DNA of 64,000 nucleotides from NCBI GenBank assembly GCA_040394195.1, contig JBEBSR010000003.1, forward strand, positions 1 to 64,000, given 5' to 3'. Position numbers and translations under genes: made by a program. The stretch's first letter is position 1. Each line of letters begins with the position of its first letter. The stretch is from Wohlfahrtiimonas larvae_A. GTDB lineage: Bacteria; Pseudomonadota; Gammaproteobacteria; Cardiobacteriales; Wohlfahrtiimonadaceae. This document shows, in pieces, positions 35,917 to 45,292 of the stretch. The notes under the pieces are model-generated. The model did not search any database, was not told where the DNA came from, and saw only the letters and a list, made by a program, of their open reading frames with translations.

Positions 35917-37320
35917 ATGAGGCTATTTACATCTTTATTGCTAGTTGTTTTAGGCTTGTCATCTCCTGCATTTTCGGCAGGTTTTGATGGTGCAAGCGCT
36001 AGTTTGTTGTGGGCAATTCCATTTGCGGGCATTTTGTTATCCATTGCAATTTTTCCATTGGTTGCTGTGAATATTTGGCATCACCATTTTGGTAAAATTA
36101 CAGCATTATGGTGCTTGGGATTTATGATCCCATTTTTGTTTATATTTGGTTTTACTGAATTAAGCCATGTTGTGGCGCATGCATTGTTGTTGGAATATGT
36201 ACCATTTATGGTTTTAATCTTTGCATTATTTACTGTATCGGGTGGTATTTATTTAGAAGGCAGCCTAAAAGGCACGCCAAAATTAAATGCAATCATATTA
36301 TTGATTGGCACATTTTTAGCATCTTTTATGGGTACAACAGGCGCTGCAATGTTATTGATTCGCCCATTGTTGCGTGCAAATGAAAACCGTAAAAGTCGCG
36401 TGCATATTGTAATTTTCTTCATTTTCTTAGTGGCAAACATTGGCGGAAGCTTGACGCCATTAGGTGATCCACCATTGTTCTTAGGCTTCTTGAAAGGTGT
36501 TGATTTCTTCTGGACAATGAAGCATATGTTTATGCCATTGATCATCACAACAGCTATTGTTTTAGCGATCTTCTTTGTGATTGATAGTTATTACTATAAA
36601 AAAGAAGGCAATGCAGTAACTGCAACAGCAGAAACAAAAGTGCCGTTCAGTATTCAAGGTAAATTTAACTTTGTATTTTTGGGCGGAATAATTGTAGGTG
36701 TTTTAATTTCTGGTTTTTGGAAATCAGGCGTTGAATTCACAATTTTAGGTACACCAATTGAATTACAAAATATTGTTCGTGATGTTATTTTGTTGGCAAT
36801 GGCATTCATTTCATTGAAAGTAACATCAGCTGAAATTCATAAGAAAAATGAATTTGGTTGGGATCCTGTATTGGAAGTTGCAAAATTGTTTGCAGGTATT
36901 TTCATTACGATTGCGCCAGTATTGGCTATTTTGAAAGCAGGCTCTGATGGTTCAATGTCAGGCATTGTGAATATGGTTCATGATACGAATGGTGCACCAA
37001 TTGATAGTATGTATTTCTGGATGACAGGCGCATTGTCTGCATTCTTGGATAACGCACCAACGTATTTAGTGTTCTTTAACTTGGCATCTGGCGATGCTCA
37101 CCACTTAATGACAGACTTGAGCCCAACATTGTTGGCAATTTCGATGGGTTCTGTATTCATGGGTGCTGTGACATATATTGGTAACGCGCCAAACTTCATG
37201 GTTAAGAGTATTGCAACACAAGCTGGCGTTAATATGCCAACGTTCTTTGGTTATATGAAATGGTCTGTATTGGTATTGATTCCTGTATATATTTTATTGA
37301 CAGTGATTTTCTTTATCTAG
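35917..37320 (+). CDS. nhaD: NhaD-type sodium/proton antiporter
   Basis: Polytopic inner-membrane Na+/H+ antiporter of the ion transporter superfamily, 467 residues from the ATG at 35917, which follows GAGAAG. The first 21 residues look like a cleavable or uncleaved signal helix. Family stretches include GTFLASFMGTTGAAMLLIRPLLRAN, NIGGSLTPLGDPPLFLGFL and DNAPTYLVFF, all conserved in NhaD of Vibrio, Alkalimonas and Chlamydia. It exports Na+ or Li+ at alkaline pH. A TTG 24 bases upstream is a less likely start. Confidence 0.9.
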   Translation: MRLFTSLLLVVLGLSSPAFSAGFDGASASLLWAIPFAGILLSIAIFPLVAVNIWHHHFGKITALWCLGFMIPFLFIFGFTELSHVVAHALLLEYVPFMVLIFALFTVSGGIYLEGSLKGTPKLNAIILLIGTFLASFMGTTGAAMLLIRPLLRANENRKSRVHIVIFFIFLVANIGGSLTPLGDPPLFLGFLKGVDFFWTMKHMFMPLIITTAIVLAIFFVIDSYYYKKEGNAVTATAETKVPFSIQGKFNFVFLGGIIVGVLISGFWKSGVEFTILGTPIELQNIVRDVILLAMAFISLKVTSAEIHKKNEFGWDPVLEVAKLFAGIFITIAPVLAILKAGSDGSMSGIVNMVHDTNGAPIDSMYFWMTGALSAFLDNAPTYLVFFNLASGDAHHLMTDLSPTLLAISMGSVFMGAVTYIGNAPNFMVKSIATQAGVNMPTFFGYMKWSVLVLIPVYILLTVIFFI

Positions 37321-37399
37321 ATTATTCTTAGTTAATTGTATTAAATGATGGCAATCCTAGAAAAAGGGTTGCCATTTTTTGTGGAAAGAGGATAATCGG

Positions 37400-37750
37400 C
37401 GCGTGAGTTGATTGGATTATCGCGCGTAACTTGTTACTCGAGGAAAGTCCGGGCTCCACGGATCAAAGTGCTAGATAACGTCTAGACAGCGTGAGCTGAT
37501 GGAAAGTGCTGAAGAAATTAAACCGCCTAAAGACGCAAGTCTCGGTAAGGGTGAGAAGGTGCGGTAAGAGCGCACCGTACACAAGGTGACTTGATGTAGC
37601 TGAGGTAAACCCCACTTGGAGCAAGACCAAATAGGAATACTTATAGTGTGATCCGCACTGTATTCGGGTAGGTTGCTTGAGGATATGAGTGATTGTATCC
37701 CTAGATGAATGATAATTCTCGACAGAACCCGGCTTATAGATCGACTCGCA
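37400..37750 (+). ncRNA. rnpB: RNase P RNA, bacterial type A
   Basis: Catalytic RNA that removes the 5' leader of tRNA precursors. Universal blocks are intact and in order: GAGGAAAGTCCGGGCTCC at about 37440, the GGTAAGGGTGAGAAGGTGCGGTAAGAG region at about 37540, GGAGCAAGACCAAATAGG at about 37618, and ACAGAACCCGGCTTAT near the 3' end. The ends GAGTTGATT and GATCGACTC can form P1, which sets the approximate borders. A reverse-strand frame inside it is spurious. A terminator follows immediately. Confidence 0.97.
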
Positions 37751-37757
37751 AAACAAG

Positions 37758-37796
37758 AAAGCCTTCTTAGTAATCTAAGAAGGCTTTTGCTTTTTT
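37758..37796 (+). terminator. terminator of rnpB
   Basis: AAAGCCTTCTTAG / CTAAGAAGGCTTT hairpin with a TAAT loop, then GCTTTTTT. Confidence 0.92.
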
Positions 37797-37847
37797 AATA
37801 TGGTATAGCTATTAATTAGGCATGATTTTCTTTTGAAGAGAATTGAT

Positions 37848-38561
37848 ATGAATAAGTTAAAAATTATTACATGGAATTGTAATGGTGCTTTTAGAAAAAA
37901 GATAAAATATTTAAAGTCACTAGATGCTGATATTTATATCATTCAAGAATGTGAATATACCGATCAGGCTAAAATTGCTTATGAAGATTGGCTACCAAAT
38001 TATTTTTGGAAAGGAAGTAATAAAAATAGAGGATTGGCCATTTTTGCTAAAGAAGAAATTGAGATAGAAGCACTAGATTGGGAAGACAATCATTTTGAGT
38101 TATTTTTACCAGTACAAATCAATAAGAATATTAATTTAGTGGCTATTTGGACTAAGAATAGCTCTACTTTCCAATATATTGGTCAGCTGTGGGGTTATTT
38201 ACAGTTGCACAAAAATAAATTAATACAGCAATCAATTATTTTATGTGGGGATTTAAATAGTAATGCTATTTGGGATAAACCTAAAAGAATCTGGAATCAT
38301 AGCTCTGTTGTGAATGAGTTAAATGATCTTGGTATCAGTAGTTTGTATCACGATCTTAATGAGGAAGTGCACGGTAGTGAGAATCAAAATACATTTTTTA
38401 TGCATAGAAATATAGAGAAGCCTTATCACATTGATTATTTGTTTTATTCAAAAAAGGATTTTGATATCTCTCAAGCATCATTTAAAGTTCTTGATAGGGA
38501 TGTCTGGTTGAAACATAGTGATCATTTGCCAATCATATGTAAGTTGAAAGTTATTGGCTAA
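37848..38561 (+). CDS. endonuclease/exonuclease/phosphatase (EEP) family protein
   Basis: 237-residue DNase-I-like fold protein. The metal and catalytic motifs are in the expected order: WNCNG near the N-terminus, QECE, GDLNSN in the middle, HIDYLF, and C-terminal HSDHLP. There is no signal peptide, so it should act in the cytosol on nucleic acid or a phosphodiester. The ATG at 37848 follows GAGAA; a TTG 15 bases earlier is possible. Codon use is distinctly more AT-rich than in neighbouring genes, and it sits alone between rnpB and the allantoinase operon, so recent acquisition is possible. The substrate is unknown. Confidence 0.82.
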   Translation: MNKLKIITWNCNGAFRKKIKYLKSLDADIYIIQECEYTDQAKIAYEDWLPNYFWKGSNKNRGLAIFAKEEIEIEALDWEDNHFELFLPVQINKNINLVAIWTKNSSTFQYIGQLWGYLQLHKNKLIQQSIILCGDLNSNAIWDKPKRIWNHSSVVNELNDLGISSLYHDLNEEVHGSENQNTFFMHRNIEKPYHIDYLFYSKKDFDISQASFKVLDRDVWLKHSDHLPIICKLKVIG

Positions 38562-38580
38562 TATAATTTACAAACTCATA

Positions 38581-38609
38581 AAAAATGCCTGAACAAGTCA
38601 GGCATTTTT
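38581..38609. terminator. terminator between the EEP gene and the NCS1 permease gene
   Basis: AAAAATGCCTGA / TCAGGCATTTTT with a five-base loop, usable in both directions. Confidence 0.92.
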
Positions 38610-38633
38610 AGTTTTATAAGATATTTGATTTAA

Positions 38634-40028
38634 CTATTTCTGTTTATCTTCAAAGATCGTGCCTTTACGGAAAGGTGAATCTAAGAAAGCCACTTTAGTT
38701 AAGATCATGTAAGCCGCACCGCCCACAACGAAACCAACAATCCAAGCCAAGTTTACTTCAATGAATGCAGCACCTGCACCAATCAACATCGCAATGATTG
38801 CAGCTTTATTGAAGCCTGCAAATTGCCCTGATGTATTATAAAGCTCTTGTACATCCACTTGCTGTTTTCTCAATACATAGTATTCCAATAATAAGATTGC
38901 AACGATAGGGCCTAAGAATGCTGAATACGTTAAAATGAAGATCTGTAAGCCTTTTGCTGAGTTTTCATCAACCAAAACCCAAGGGCAAGCAGCAATTGCT
39001 AATATGCCTGTTAATACAACAGCAGGCTTATATTTCATCTTCGTGATCAAAGTAATGACATAAGCTGGTGGAACAATGTTTGCAACCATATTTACAGCAA
39101 TAGCACCTAATACGATGAATGCTGATACTGCTACAGTGATGTAATCATTTTCAACAATGATCGCAAATGCTTGCACTGGGTTTGTATTGCCAGTTGCAGA
39201 AGCCAACATTACACCAATTGTTAATACGAAGCCGTATGCAATTACGATTGGCAAGAAGTATAAGAAACCACGCTTCGCATCGCTGATACCAGTTTTCAAT
39301 TCACGAGAATAGTCAGCAGCGCTTAAGAAGATTGCAGCGTAATTACCTAGGAACATCATGATAAAACCAAAGAATGGTAAGCCCCAAGTGCCAGGAGTAT
39401 TTACCCAAGTATCAGTAATTTTAGCTAAATGATGTGGTTGTAATAAAATGATGAATACGTAAATTAATGCAGCAATCACAACCAATGAAATTAAGATTTC
39501 TACCCATTTAATTGCATGGAAGCCATAAAGTGATAATACTATTTGAATGGCTTGTAATGCTAAAAAGCAGACAAAAATGTTATCAAAAGTATGACCAGAG
39601 AATACTTTCACAATTTCATTTAAGGCAGTTGCGCCGATCCAGCTTTGGAAACCATACCAAACAACTGCGGGAATCCCACGAAGCAGGGAAGAGATAATTG
39701 CGCCTTTCGCACCAAATGACATTCTTAATTGAACAACATAAGGAATACCAGTGCGATAGCCTACGCGGTCATTCAAGGCAAATACAGCCGAAATGATTCC
39801 GATTGCAATCAATGCGGCAACAAAGGTTTGATAAATATTCATAGTTGCTAAGCCAGCAACAACCAAGCTTGCGCCTAATGTCATATTACCAAGATTGATG
39901 CCATCACCAATCCACATAAATACATATCCTAATGGGCCAACAGTACGTTCTTCAGCCTTTTTAGGCAACAGGGATTGATCGATGTTGGCTGCTTTTTCGC
40001 AGACTTCATGATTTTCTGTATTTGCCAT
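38634..40028 (-). CDS. NCS1-family nucleobase/allantoin cation symporter
   Basis: 464-residue, roughly 12-helix importer of the NCS1 family (allantoin, uracil, hydantoin, cytosine). The start at 40028 (MANTENHE) follows AAGGAAGG. The N-terminal RTVGPLGYVFMWIGDGINLGN, the QLRMSFGAKGAIISSLLRGIPAVVWYGFQSW region and YSRELKTG resemble allantoin and hydantoin permeases. It lies about 45 bases downstream of allB on the same strand, so import of allantoin or a related ureide is a reasonable inference from context. Confidence 0.87.
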   Translation of the reverse strand: MANTENHEVCEKAANIDQSLLPKKAEERTVGPLGYVFMWIGDGINLGNMTLGASLVVAGLATMNIYQTFVAALIAIGIISAVFALNDRVGYRTGIPYVVQLRMSFGAKGAIISSLLRGIPAVVWYGFQSWIGATALNEIVKVFSGHTFDNIFVCFLALQAIQIVLSLYGFHAIKWVEILISLVVIAALIYVFIILLQPHHLAKITDTWVNTPGTWGLPFFGFIMMFLGNYAAIFLSAADYSRELKTGISDAKRGFLYFLPIVIAYGFVLTIGVMLASATGNTNPVQAFAIIVENDYITVAVSAFIVLGAIAVNMVANIVPPAYVITLITKMKYKPAVVLTGILAIAACPWVLVDENSAKGLQIFILTYSAFLGPIVAILLLEYYVLRKQQVDVQELYNTSGQFAGFNKAAIIAMLIGAGAAFIEVNLAWIVGFVVGGAAYMILTKVAFLDSPFRKGTIFEDKQK

Positions 40029-40075
40029 AATTCCTTCCTTTAACAACTACTCTCAAAGTTGCATATATGTTTATC

Positions 40076-41440
40076 TTATCGACGAATAAATTGACCAGTT
40101 GCGCCTTCAGTTACGCCTTGGCCCAATGCATAAATTGTTTTGCCACGTAAAACTGTGCGTGCAATTTGAGCATTGATTGTGCGCCCAACGTAAGGGCTGA
40201 ATTTATTGCGATATTCTAAATCTTCAGCTTTCAATGTGTATGATGATTGTGGTTTGATGAATACAAAGTCAGCATCTTTACCCAATGCAATTGAACCTTT
40301 CATTGGTAAATTAAAGCGTTCAGATGGTTTAGTTGCAATTAAATCAGCAAATGCTTTTAAAGATAAGCCACGTTTTTGTACACCTTCGTCAAATAAGATA
40401 TCCACGTTGTTTTGAACGCCTGAAATACCGCCCCAAGCATCAAATGCATTTTCTTTATCTTTCAAATCTGGTGTGCACGGTGAGTGGTCAGATACAGCAG
40501 TGATTACAGCACCTGAGATTACATATTTCCATAAACCATCTTGTGCTGCTTTGTCGCGAATTGGTGGCGAGCATTTAGCTGACATACCAATCGAATCTAA
40601 TTCATCTGTTGTGAAGTATAAGTAGTGAACGCATGTTTCACATGTAATATCTAAACCTTCTTCACGTGCTTTAATGACTTCTTCAACGCCTTCAGGACAT
40701 GCAACGTGGCAGATGTGAATACGGCAACCTGTCAATCTAGCGAAGAAAATTGCACGGCGGATTGCTTCAACTTCAGTGAAAGCAGGTCGAGTCGCAACAT
40801 ATTGCGCTAATGTAGATTCACCACGCGCTTTAGCAGCACGGCCCAATGCATCTGTAATGGCTGCATTTTCAGCATGGATTGCTAATAATTTACCTGTTTT
40901 AGCAATTTGCTTCATACCTTCCATTAGTGCGTAATCATCTACGTTAGAGAAGTCGCCATCTAATGTTGGGTCACCACAAGTTGCCATGAAGCATTTGTAA
41001 GCAGCAACACCTTCAGCATCCAATTCTTGAATGCCACCTTCTAGGTTGAATGGTACTAAGCCGCCGAATGACGCAACATCCACACGCAATTTATCTTGGC
41101 CTGCTGCGTATTTTTTACGAATGCTTTCGCCATTCACAGTTGCAGGTAATTGGTTTAATGGCATTTCGACAAATGTTGTCACGCCGCCTTTTGCACAGGC
41201 TTTTGTGCCAGTAACATAACCTTCCCAGTCTGCGCGAACACCACCTGGATCAGTAATATGAACGTGAACATCCACCATGCCTGGGCTAACAATTAATCCT
41301 TCTGCATCAATGATTTCTTCTGCATCACCTAAGTCATAACCAAGAGCTGCGATTTTTCCGTTTTTAACAGCAACATCGATGTTGGTTTCACCTGTTTCCA
41401 AAATCACTAAGCCATTCTTGATAATTACGTCATAACTCAT
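40076..41440 (-). CDS. allB: allantoinase
   Basis: Cyclic amidohydrolase opening allantoin to allantoate. It is 454 residues, E. coli AllB being 453. The metal site is intact: HVH in VDVHVHITDPGG, the carboxylated lysine in AYKCFM, His in IHAEN and HICHVA, and Asp in VSDHSPC. Dihydropyrimidinase is the main alternative, but VHVHITDPGG and the SDHSPCTPDLK segment are allantoinase-like. AAGGAG precedes the ATG, which overlaps the stop of a 69-codon ORF by four bases. The NCS1 permease follows. No other allantoin gene is in the window. Confidence 0.9.
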   Translation of the reverse strand: MSYDVIIKNGLVILETGETNIDVAVKNGKIAALGYDLGDAEEIIDAEGLIVSPGMVDVHVHITDPGGVRADWEGYVTGTKACAKGGVTTFVEMPLNQLPATVNGESIRKKYAAGQDKLRVDVASFGGLVPFNLEGGIQELDAEGVAAYKCFMATCGDPTLDGDFSNVDDYALMEGMKQIAKTGKLLAIHAENAAITDALGRAAKARGESTLAQYVATRPAFTEVEAIRRAIFFARLTGCRIHICHVACPEGVEEVIKAREEGLDITCETCVHYLYFTTDELDSIGMSAKCSPPIRDKAAQDGLWKYVISGAVITAVSDHSPCTPDLKDKENAFDAWGGISGVQNNVDILFDEGVQKRGLSLKAFADLIATKPSERFNLPMKGSIALGKDADFVFIKPQSSYTLKAEDLEYRNKFSPYVGRTINAQIARTVLRGKTIYALGQGVTEGATGQFIRR

Positions 41441-41646
41441 TTGGTTTTCTCCTTAGAAAAAGAGTCTGTAAAAAGTGTTGGACAATATTGTCCCTGTGTT
41501 AATCCTAGCGTAAAGAGATCAAATGTGTGTTCTTGATTTATCTCTTTTATGAAAGATATATGGGATTGAGCATTGGCTGAATCCTCAGAATAAATACTAC
41601 TATAAGGTGCAGTAAATGCACATTCTAAGGTTGTTGTTGGTTGCAT
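41437..41646 (-). CDS. 69-residue ORF translationally coupled to allB, unknown
   Basis: Short reading frame directly before allB. A near-perfect AAGGAGGT at 41651-41658 precedes its ATG, the strongest SD in this part of the window, and its TGA overlaps the allB ATG (ATGA). The product is soluble, without signal or membrane helix, with a Thr-rich start (MQPTTTLECAF) and a basic end; two Cys. It is not recognised. It could be a true small subunit or regulator, or a translated leader whose purpose is to set allB translation. Confidence 0.6.
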   Translation of the reverse strand: MQPTTTLECAFTAPYSSIYSEDSANAQSHISFIKEINQEHTFDLFTLGLTQGQYCPTLFTDSFSKEKTK

Positions 41647-42247
41647 AAATACCTCCTTTTAACAGCTCAATGACAACAGAGTTATAAGATTAAGTGATTG
41701 CTTAATGATCTTATGTTATTGATTTGTTCTTATGAAAATGCTTGTGGAATTGAGCATATTCACAGATTTTGAAAAGTATAGTATAAAAAGTATCATTGTT
41801 CTAATATTTTTTATAATGAAATTTTGATTTAAGTCTTCAATACAATGCTCATTTATCCTAGATTAGGCAATGCTTTCATTTTGTTATATAGAATATGATC
41901 AGTTATTATTATGAATATCATATAATTAATAGATTAATGAGAAAGCAAGATAAGTTTTTAGTCAGAGATATTTAAAGTTGTTATGTAGAGTTAATGTGGA
42001 TAATATTTTATATTTATTAGTATGTTAGTGATTTTATCAGTTGGTTTTAATGATAATTCTAAGATTTTTTATTGTAATATTAATTGATTATTAGAAATAT
42101 TTAAATAATAAGGTTTTTATGTATTGTATTGCGATTAAAAAAAATTATGGTTCACATAGCGAGCTTCAAATGGCTGAATAGATAATGCAGATGTATACTT
42201 ACTTCATCAAATCAGTACATATATATAGTTATGAAAAGGGAGAAGTT
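41647..42247. other. 600-bp AT-rich intergenic region between allantoinase operon and dps
   Basis: No credible ORF and no RNA gene seen. It separates two divergent transcripts, so both promoters lie here. A loose inverted repeat ATATGAT (41893-41899) / ATCATAT (41917-41923) is the only symmetry noticed, and TAATGATAATTCTA near 42048 loosely resembles half of a Fur site. Neither is convincing alone. Confidence 0.5.
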
Positions 42248-42769
42248 ATGAAAACATCAGCAAAAGTTAAAGAGATGGCAAAAAAAACAAGTTGGGCTCC
42301 TACATCAATTGAAGCAGAAGGTGTTGCGCAGATTACCACAGGTTTGAACCAATTACTTGCAAACGTATTTGCGTTATATTTAAAAACTAAAAATTTCCAT
42401 TGGCATATAAGTGGCCCGCATTTCCGTGAATATCATTTATTATTGGATGATCAAGCCACGGAGATTCTAGCAATAGTGGATGCAGCAGCAGAACGTGTTC
42501 GTAAAATTGGTAGTACAACGATTCATTCCATTGGTGAAATTGCAAAATTACAAACGATTCAAGATAACAATGATACTGCTGTTAATGCACAAACAATGTT
42601 AGAGATTTTGATGAACGATAACCAGCAATTAGGTCAAGAGTTAAGAGCATTGCATGCAATCACTGATCAATATGATGATTATGCAACAACAAGTTTATTG
42701 GATGATTGGATTGACCAAGCGGAACAGCGTGTATGGTTCTTGTATGAAACAATTAATGGTGCAAAGTAA
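42248..42769 (+). CDS. dps: Dps: DNA-binding ferritin-like protein
   Basis: Forms a 12-mer that oxidises and stores iron and shields DNA in starvation and peroxide stress. The start at 42248 follows GGGAG and gives 173 residues. The inter-subunit ferroxidase site is complete at E. coli numbering: His51, His63, Asp67, Asp78 and Glu82. The N-terminus is Lys-rich (MKTSAKVKEMAKK), as expected for DNA contact. It is a monocistron with its own terminator, located beside iron-uptake genes, though no OxyR or Fur site was firmly identified. Confidence 0.95.
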   Translation: MKTSAKVKEMAKKTSWAPTSIEAEGVAQITTGLNQLLANVFALYLKTKNFHWHISGPHFREYHLLLDDQATEILAIVDAAAERVRKIGSTTIHSIGEIAKLQTIQDNNDTAVNAQTMLEILMNDNQQLGQELRALHAITDQYDDYATTSLLDDWIDQAEQRVWFLYETINGAK

Positions 42770-42813
42770 TTCATTAAATTAGTAGTGAATGCGTAAAAGT
42801 ATTATTTATTTTG

Positions 42814-42847
42814 AAAAAAGAGAAAGTCTATGGCTTTCTCTTTTTTT
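42814..42847 (+). terminator. terminator after dps
   Basis: AAAAAGAGAAAG / CTTTCTCTTTTT with a seven-base loop and a long T run. Confidence 0.9.
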
Positions 42848-42931
42848 GTATTTTCTTTGATTTATATGATTAACAGGTTGATTCTAAAATAAGATAATTA
42901 TTGTTGAATGATAAAGTTAATCAAGATCAAA

Positions 42932-42981
42932 TGAGAATAGTTGTTATTTGTATTGACATATCAGCCGTAAATGTGAATAAT
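42932..42981 (+). promoter_or_regulatory. promoter with Fur-like box upstream of the TonB-dependent receptor operon
   Basis: A -35 TTGACA (42953-42958) and a -10 AATAAT (42976-42981) are spaced 17 bases apart. Just upstream, TGAGAATAGTTGTTA (42932-42946) matches 11 of 14 informative positions of the Fur 7-1-7 consensus TGATAATnATTATCA. Iron repression of the receptor-tonB-exbBD operon is the natural reading. Confidence 0.65.
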
Positions 42982-43058
42982 TCTAGCCCTAAGAAAAGTT
43001 GATAGTAATTTCATTCATTTAATGTGTGTCTTTTAAGATAACAAGGAAAACAATAATC

Positions 43059-45251
43059 ATGGCAAAATTCTGCGTGTGTAAGGCTTCAAATGAAGTTATA
43101 TTGCGTAAAAGTATTTTATCGATGTTTGTGGTTGGCTTATTTGTTTCAGCTTATGCTCAAGAAAATGTAGATGAACAAATTGAACCAGAGACATCTGCCA
43201 TTGATTTATCTAAAGTTGTTGTCACTGCAGCAGGATTTAGCCAAGCAGTTAAAGATGCACCAGCCAGTATTTCTGTTATTTCTGGTAAAGAATTAACAGA
43301 TAAACCTATTTCAGGATTAGGCCCTGCATTGAAAGATGTTGAAGGCGTGAGTGTTGAGCGCGGTGGGAAATCAGGTGGATATAATATCAGTATTCGTGGT
43401 ATGCCAAGTGATTACACGTTGATTTTGGTGGATGGTAAGCGATTAAGTCAGAATAATTCAGGTGCTCGTCCTAATGGATTTGGTGATGTTGATACAAACT
43501 TTATTCCGCCAACATCTGCTATTGAACAAATCGAAGTTGTGCGCGGCCCTATGTCAACGTTATATGGCTCAGATGCTATTGGTGGTGTTGTTAATATTAT
43601 TACAAAAAAAGTACCACAAAAATGGGGTGGTGAAGTCAATGTTGGCTTTATTCAACCAGAAAGTAGCAAATTCAGTCAACATATGAATACAGGCTTATAT
43701 GCTTCAGGTCCTTTAGTAAAAGATACGTTAGGCTTAGCCTTAATGGCAGGATTTGATCACTCTTCCAATGCTAAAGGCACATATGCCAAGAATCAAGCTG
43801 AATTAGATTCAGGTGTTTATACAGGGAAATACAGCAATTTCTCTGGCATGGGCAAAAAGAGAAACTATAATCTAGGTGGTAAATTATCCTTCACACCGAA
43901 TGGTGAAAATGACATCATTTTAAGTTACGATCGTGGTGTACAACGTTATGATAACTCTGATGAGCAATTAGGAACATTAAATACAAGTGTTGCTCCAGGC
44001 AAAACTGGTGGTGGTTATGCGGATGAATTAAAATTCACGCGTGATAGAGCATCGATTTCTCATCAAGGTCGCTATGATTCAGTGACAGTTGATACTTCAT
44101 TGTTGTGGGACCAAACTAAAACAATTGGCCGTTTAAACCCTGTATCTAAGCCAGTATTATCAAGTGATAGCACAAATCGTGATATCAAATATACAAATAT
44201 TATTTTAGATAATAAATGGATGTTCGCATTGGGTGATCATTTCATCAGTGCAGGCATGCAATATAGACAGCAAGAGTTAAATGACTCGTTGGCAGCATCA
44301 CCAATCAGTAAAAAGCAATGGCAATGGGCATTATTCTTAGAAGATGAATGGTCAATTGCTGATAATTTCATTGCAACATTTGGTATGCGTTTTGATAAAA
44401 ACGAAGATTTTGGTAACCACTTTAGTCCAAGGCTATATTTGACATGGAATATTGATGATTCATGGCAAGTGAAAGGTGGTGTGAGTCGTGCCTTTAAAGC
44501 ACCAGATGTTCATTTAATGCAAAATGATGTTGTAGGTGTTGGTCGCCAAGGTAGATTGCCGATTGTTGGTAATGCTGATTTGAAACCAGAAACAGCAACT
44601 TCAGGCGAGTTAGGTGTTTATTTTGATAATAATACTAACTTCTCTGCTAATGCCACAGCATTCTATACAAAATTCAAAGATAAAATTCAATCTGTCAGTG
44701 AAAATTGCTCAACACCTGCGTGTGAAGTTAATGGCACGTTCTGGCCAGACAGTGGTGGTAAGCTTTCTAAATACTATAACGTAGATGATGCAAAATTATA
44801 TGGTATCGAGTTAGGTGCGCGTTATCAGTTTACTGAAGAAGTTGGATTGAAAATTAACTACACCTATACAGATAGCTCATTCAGAAAAGATGATGTGAAA
44901 CGTCCATTCAGTGAGACACCAAAACATATGGTGAATGCAAAGCTTGATTGGCAAGTGAACGAAGCATGGAATGTTTGGGCAGAAGCGGAATATCGCGGTA
45001 AACAGTTCAATGACTTGAATTGGGATAAAAATAAAGTTTATTACAAGTCATATGGTTTAGTGAATTTAGGTACTAAATACACAATGGATGATAATTTAAG
45101 CTTCAGTGCGGGTATCTATAACTTGTTTGATCAAAACTTTATGGATATGCAACCGTCTCTCATTGATAGTGGTGCGAAAGATTTTGCAAATCGTTATCGT
45201 AGAAATGAAGAAGGCCGACGTTACTGGGTAACAGCTAAATACACGTTTTAA
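43059..45251 (+). CDS. TonB-dependent outer-membrane receptor (FepA/CirA-like)
   Basis: Beta-barrel importer for an iron chelate such as a catecholate siderophore or heme. A signal peptide (core VVGLFVSAYAQ) comes after an unusually long basic N-region with two Cys. A TonB-box-like VVVTAAG starts the mature protein, followed by a plug domain (about 65-170; GPMSTLYGSDAIGGVVNIITKK) and a 22-strand barrel ending in TAKYTF with terminal Phe. AAGGAA precedes the ATG at a longish spacing. It is first of receptor-tonB-exbB-exbD. The ligand cannot be told from sequence alone. Confidence 0.92.
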   Translation: MAKFCVCKASNEVILRKSILSMFVVGLFVSAYAQENVDEQIEPETSAIDLSKVVVTAAGFSQAVKDAPASISVISGKELTDKPISGLGPALKDVEGVSVERGGKSGGYNISIRGMPSDYTLILVDGKRLSQNNSGARPNGFGDVDTNFIPPTSAIEQIEVVRGPMSTLYGSDAIGGVVNIITKKVPQKWGGEVNVGFIQPESSKFSQHMNTGLYASGPLVKDTLGLALMAGFDHSSNAKGTYAKNQAELDSGVYTGKYSNFSGMGKKRNYNLGGKLSFTPNGENDIILSYDRGVQRYDNSDEQLGTLNTSVAPGKTGGGYADELKFTRDRASISHQGRYDSVTVDTSLLWDQTKTIGRLNPVSKPVLSSDSTNRDIKYTNIILDNKWMFALGDHFISAGMQYRQQELNDSLAASPISKKQWQWALFLEDEWSIADNFIATFGMRFDKNEDFGNHFSPRLYLTWNIDDSWQVKGGVSRAFKAPDVHLMQNDVVGVGRQGRLPIVGNADLKPETATSGELGVYFDNNTNFSANATAFYTKFKDKIQSVSENCSTPACEVNGTFWPDSGGKLSKYYNVDDAKLYGIELGARYQFTEEVGLKINYTYTDSSFRKDDVKRPFSETPKHMVNAKLDWQVNEAWNVWAEAEYRGKQFNDLNWDKNKVYYKSYGLVNLGTKYTMDDNLSFSAGIYNLFDQNFMDMQPSLIDSGAKDFANRYRRNEEGRRYWVTAKYTF

Positions 45252-45292
45252 TTCATATTAGTTAATTGTAAAGCAAAAGAGAAGGAAAGATT

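Noticed and set aside
37463..37756. 97-codon reverse-strand ORF
   Set aside because: It lies antisense across the RNase P RNA and shows no protein family features.
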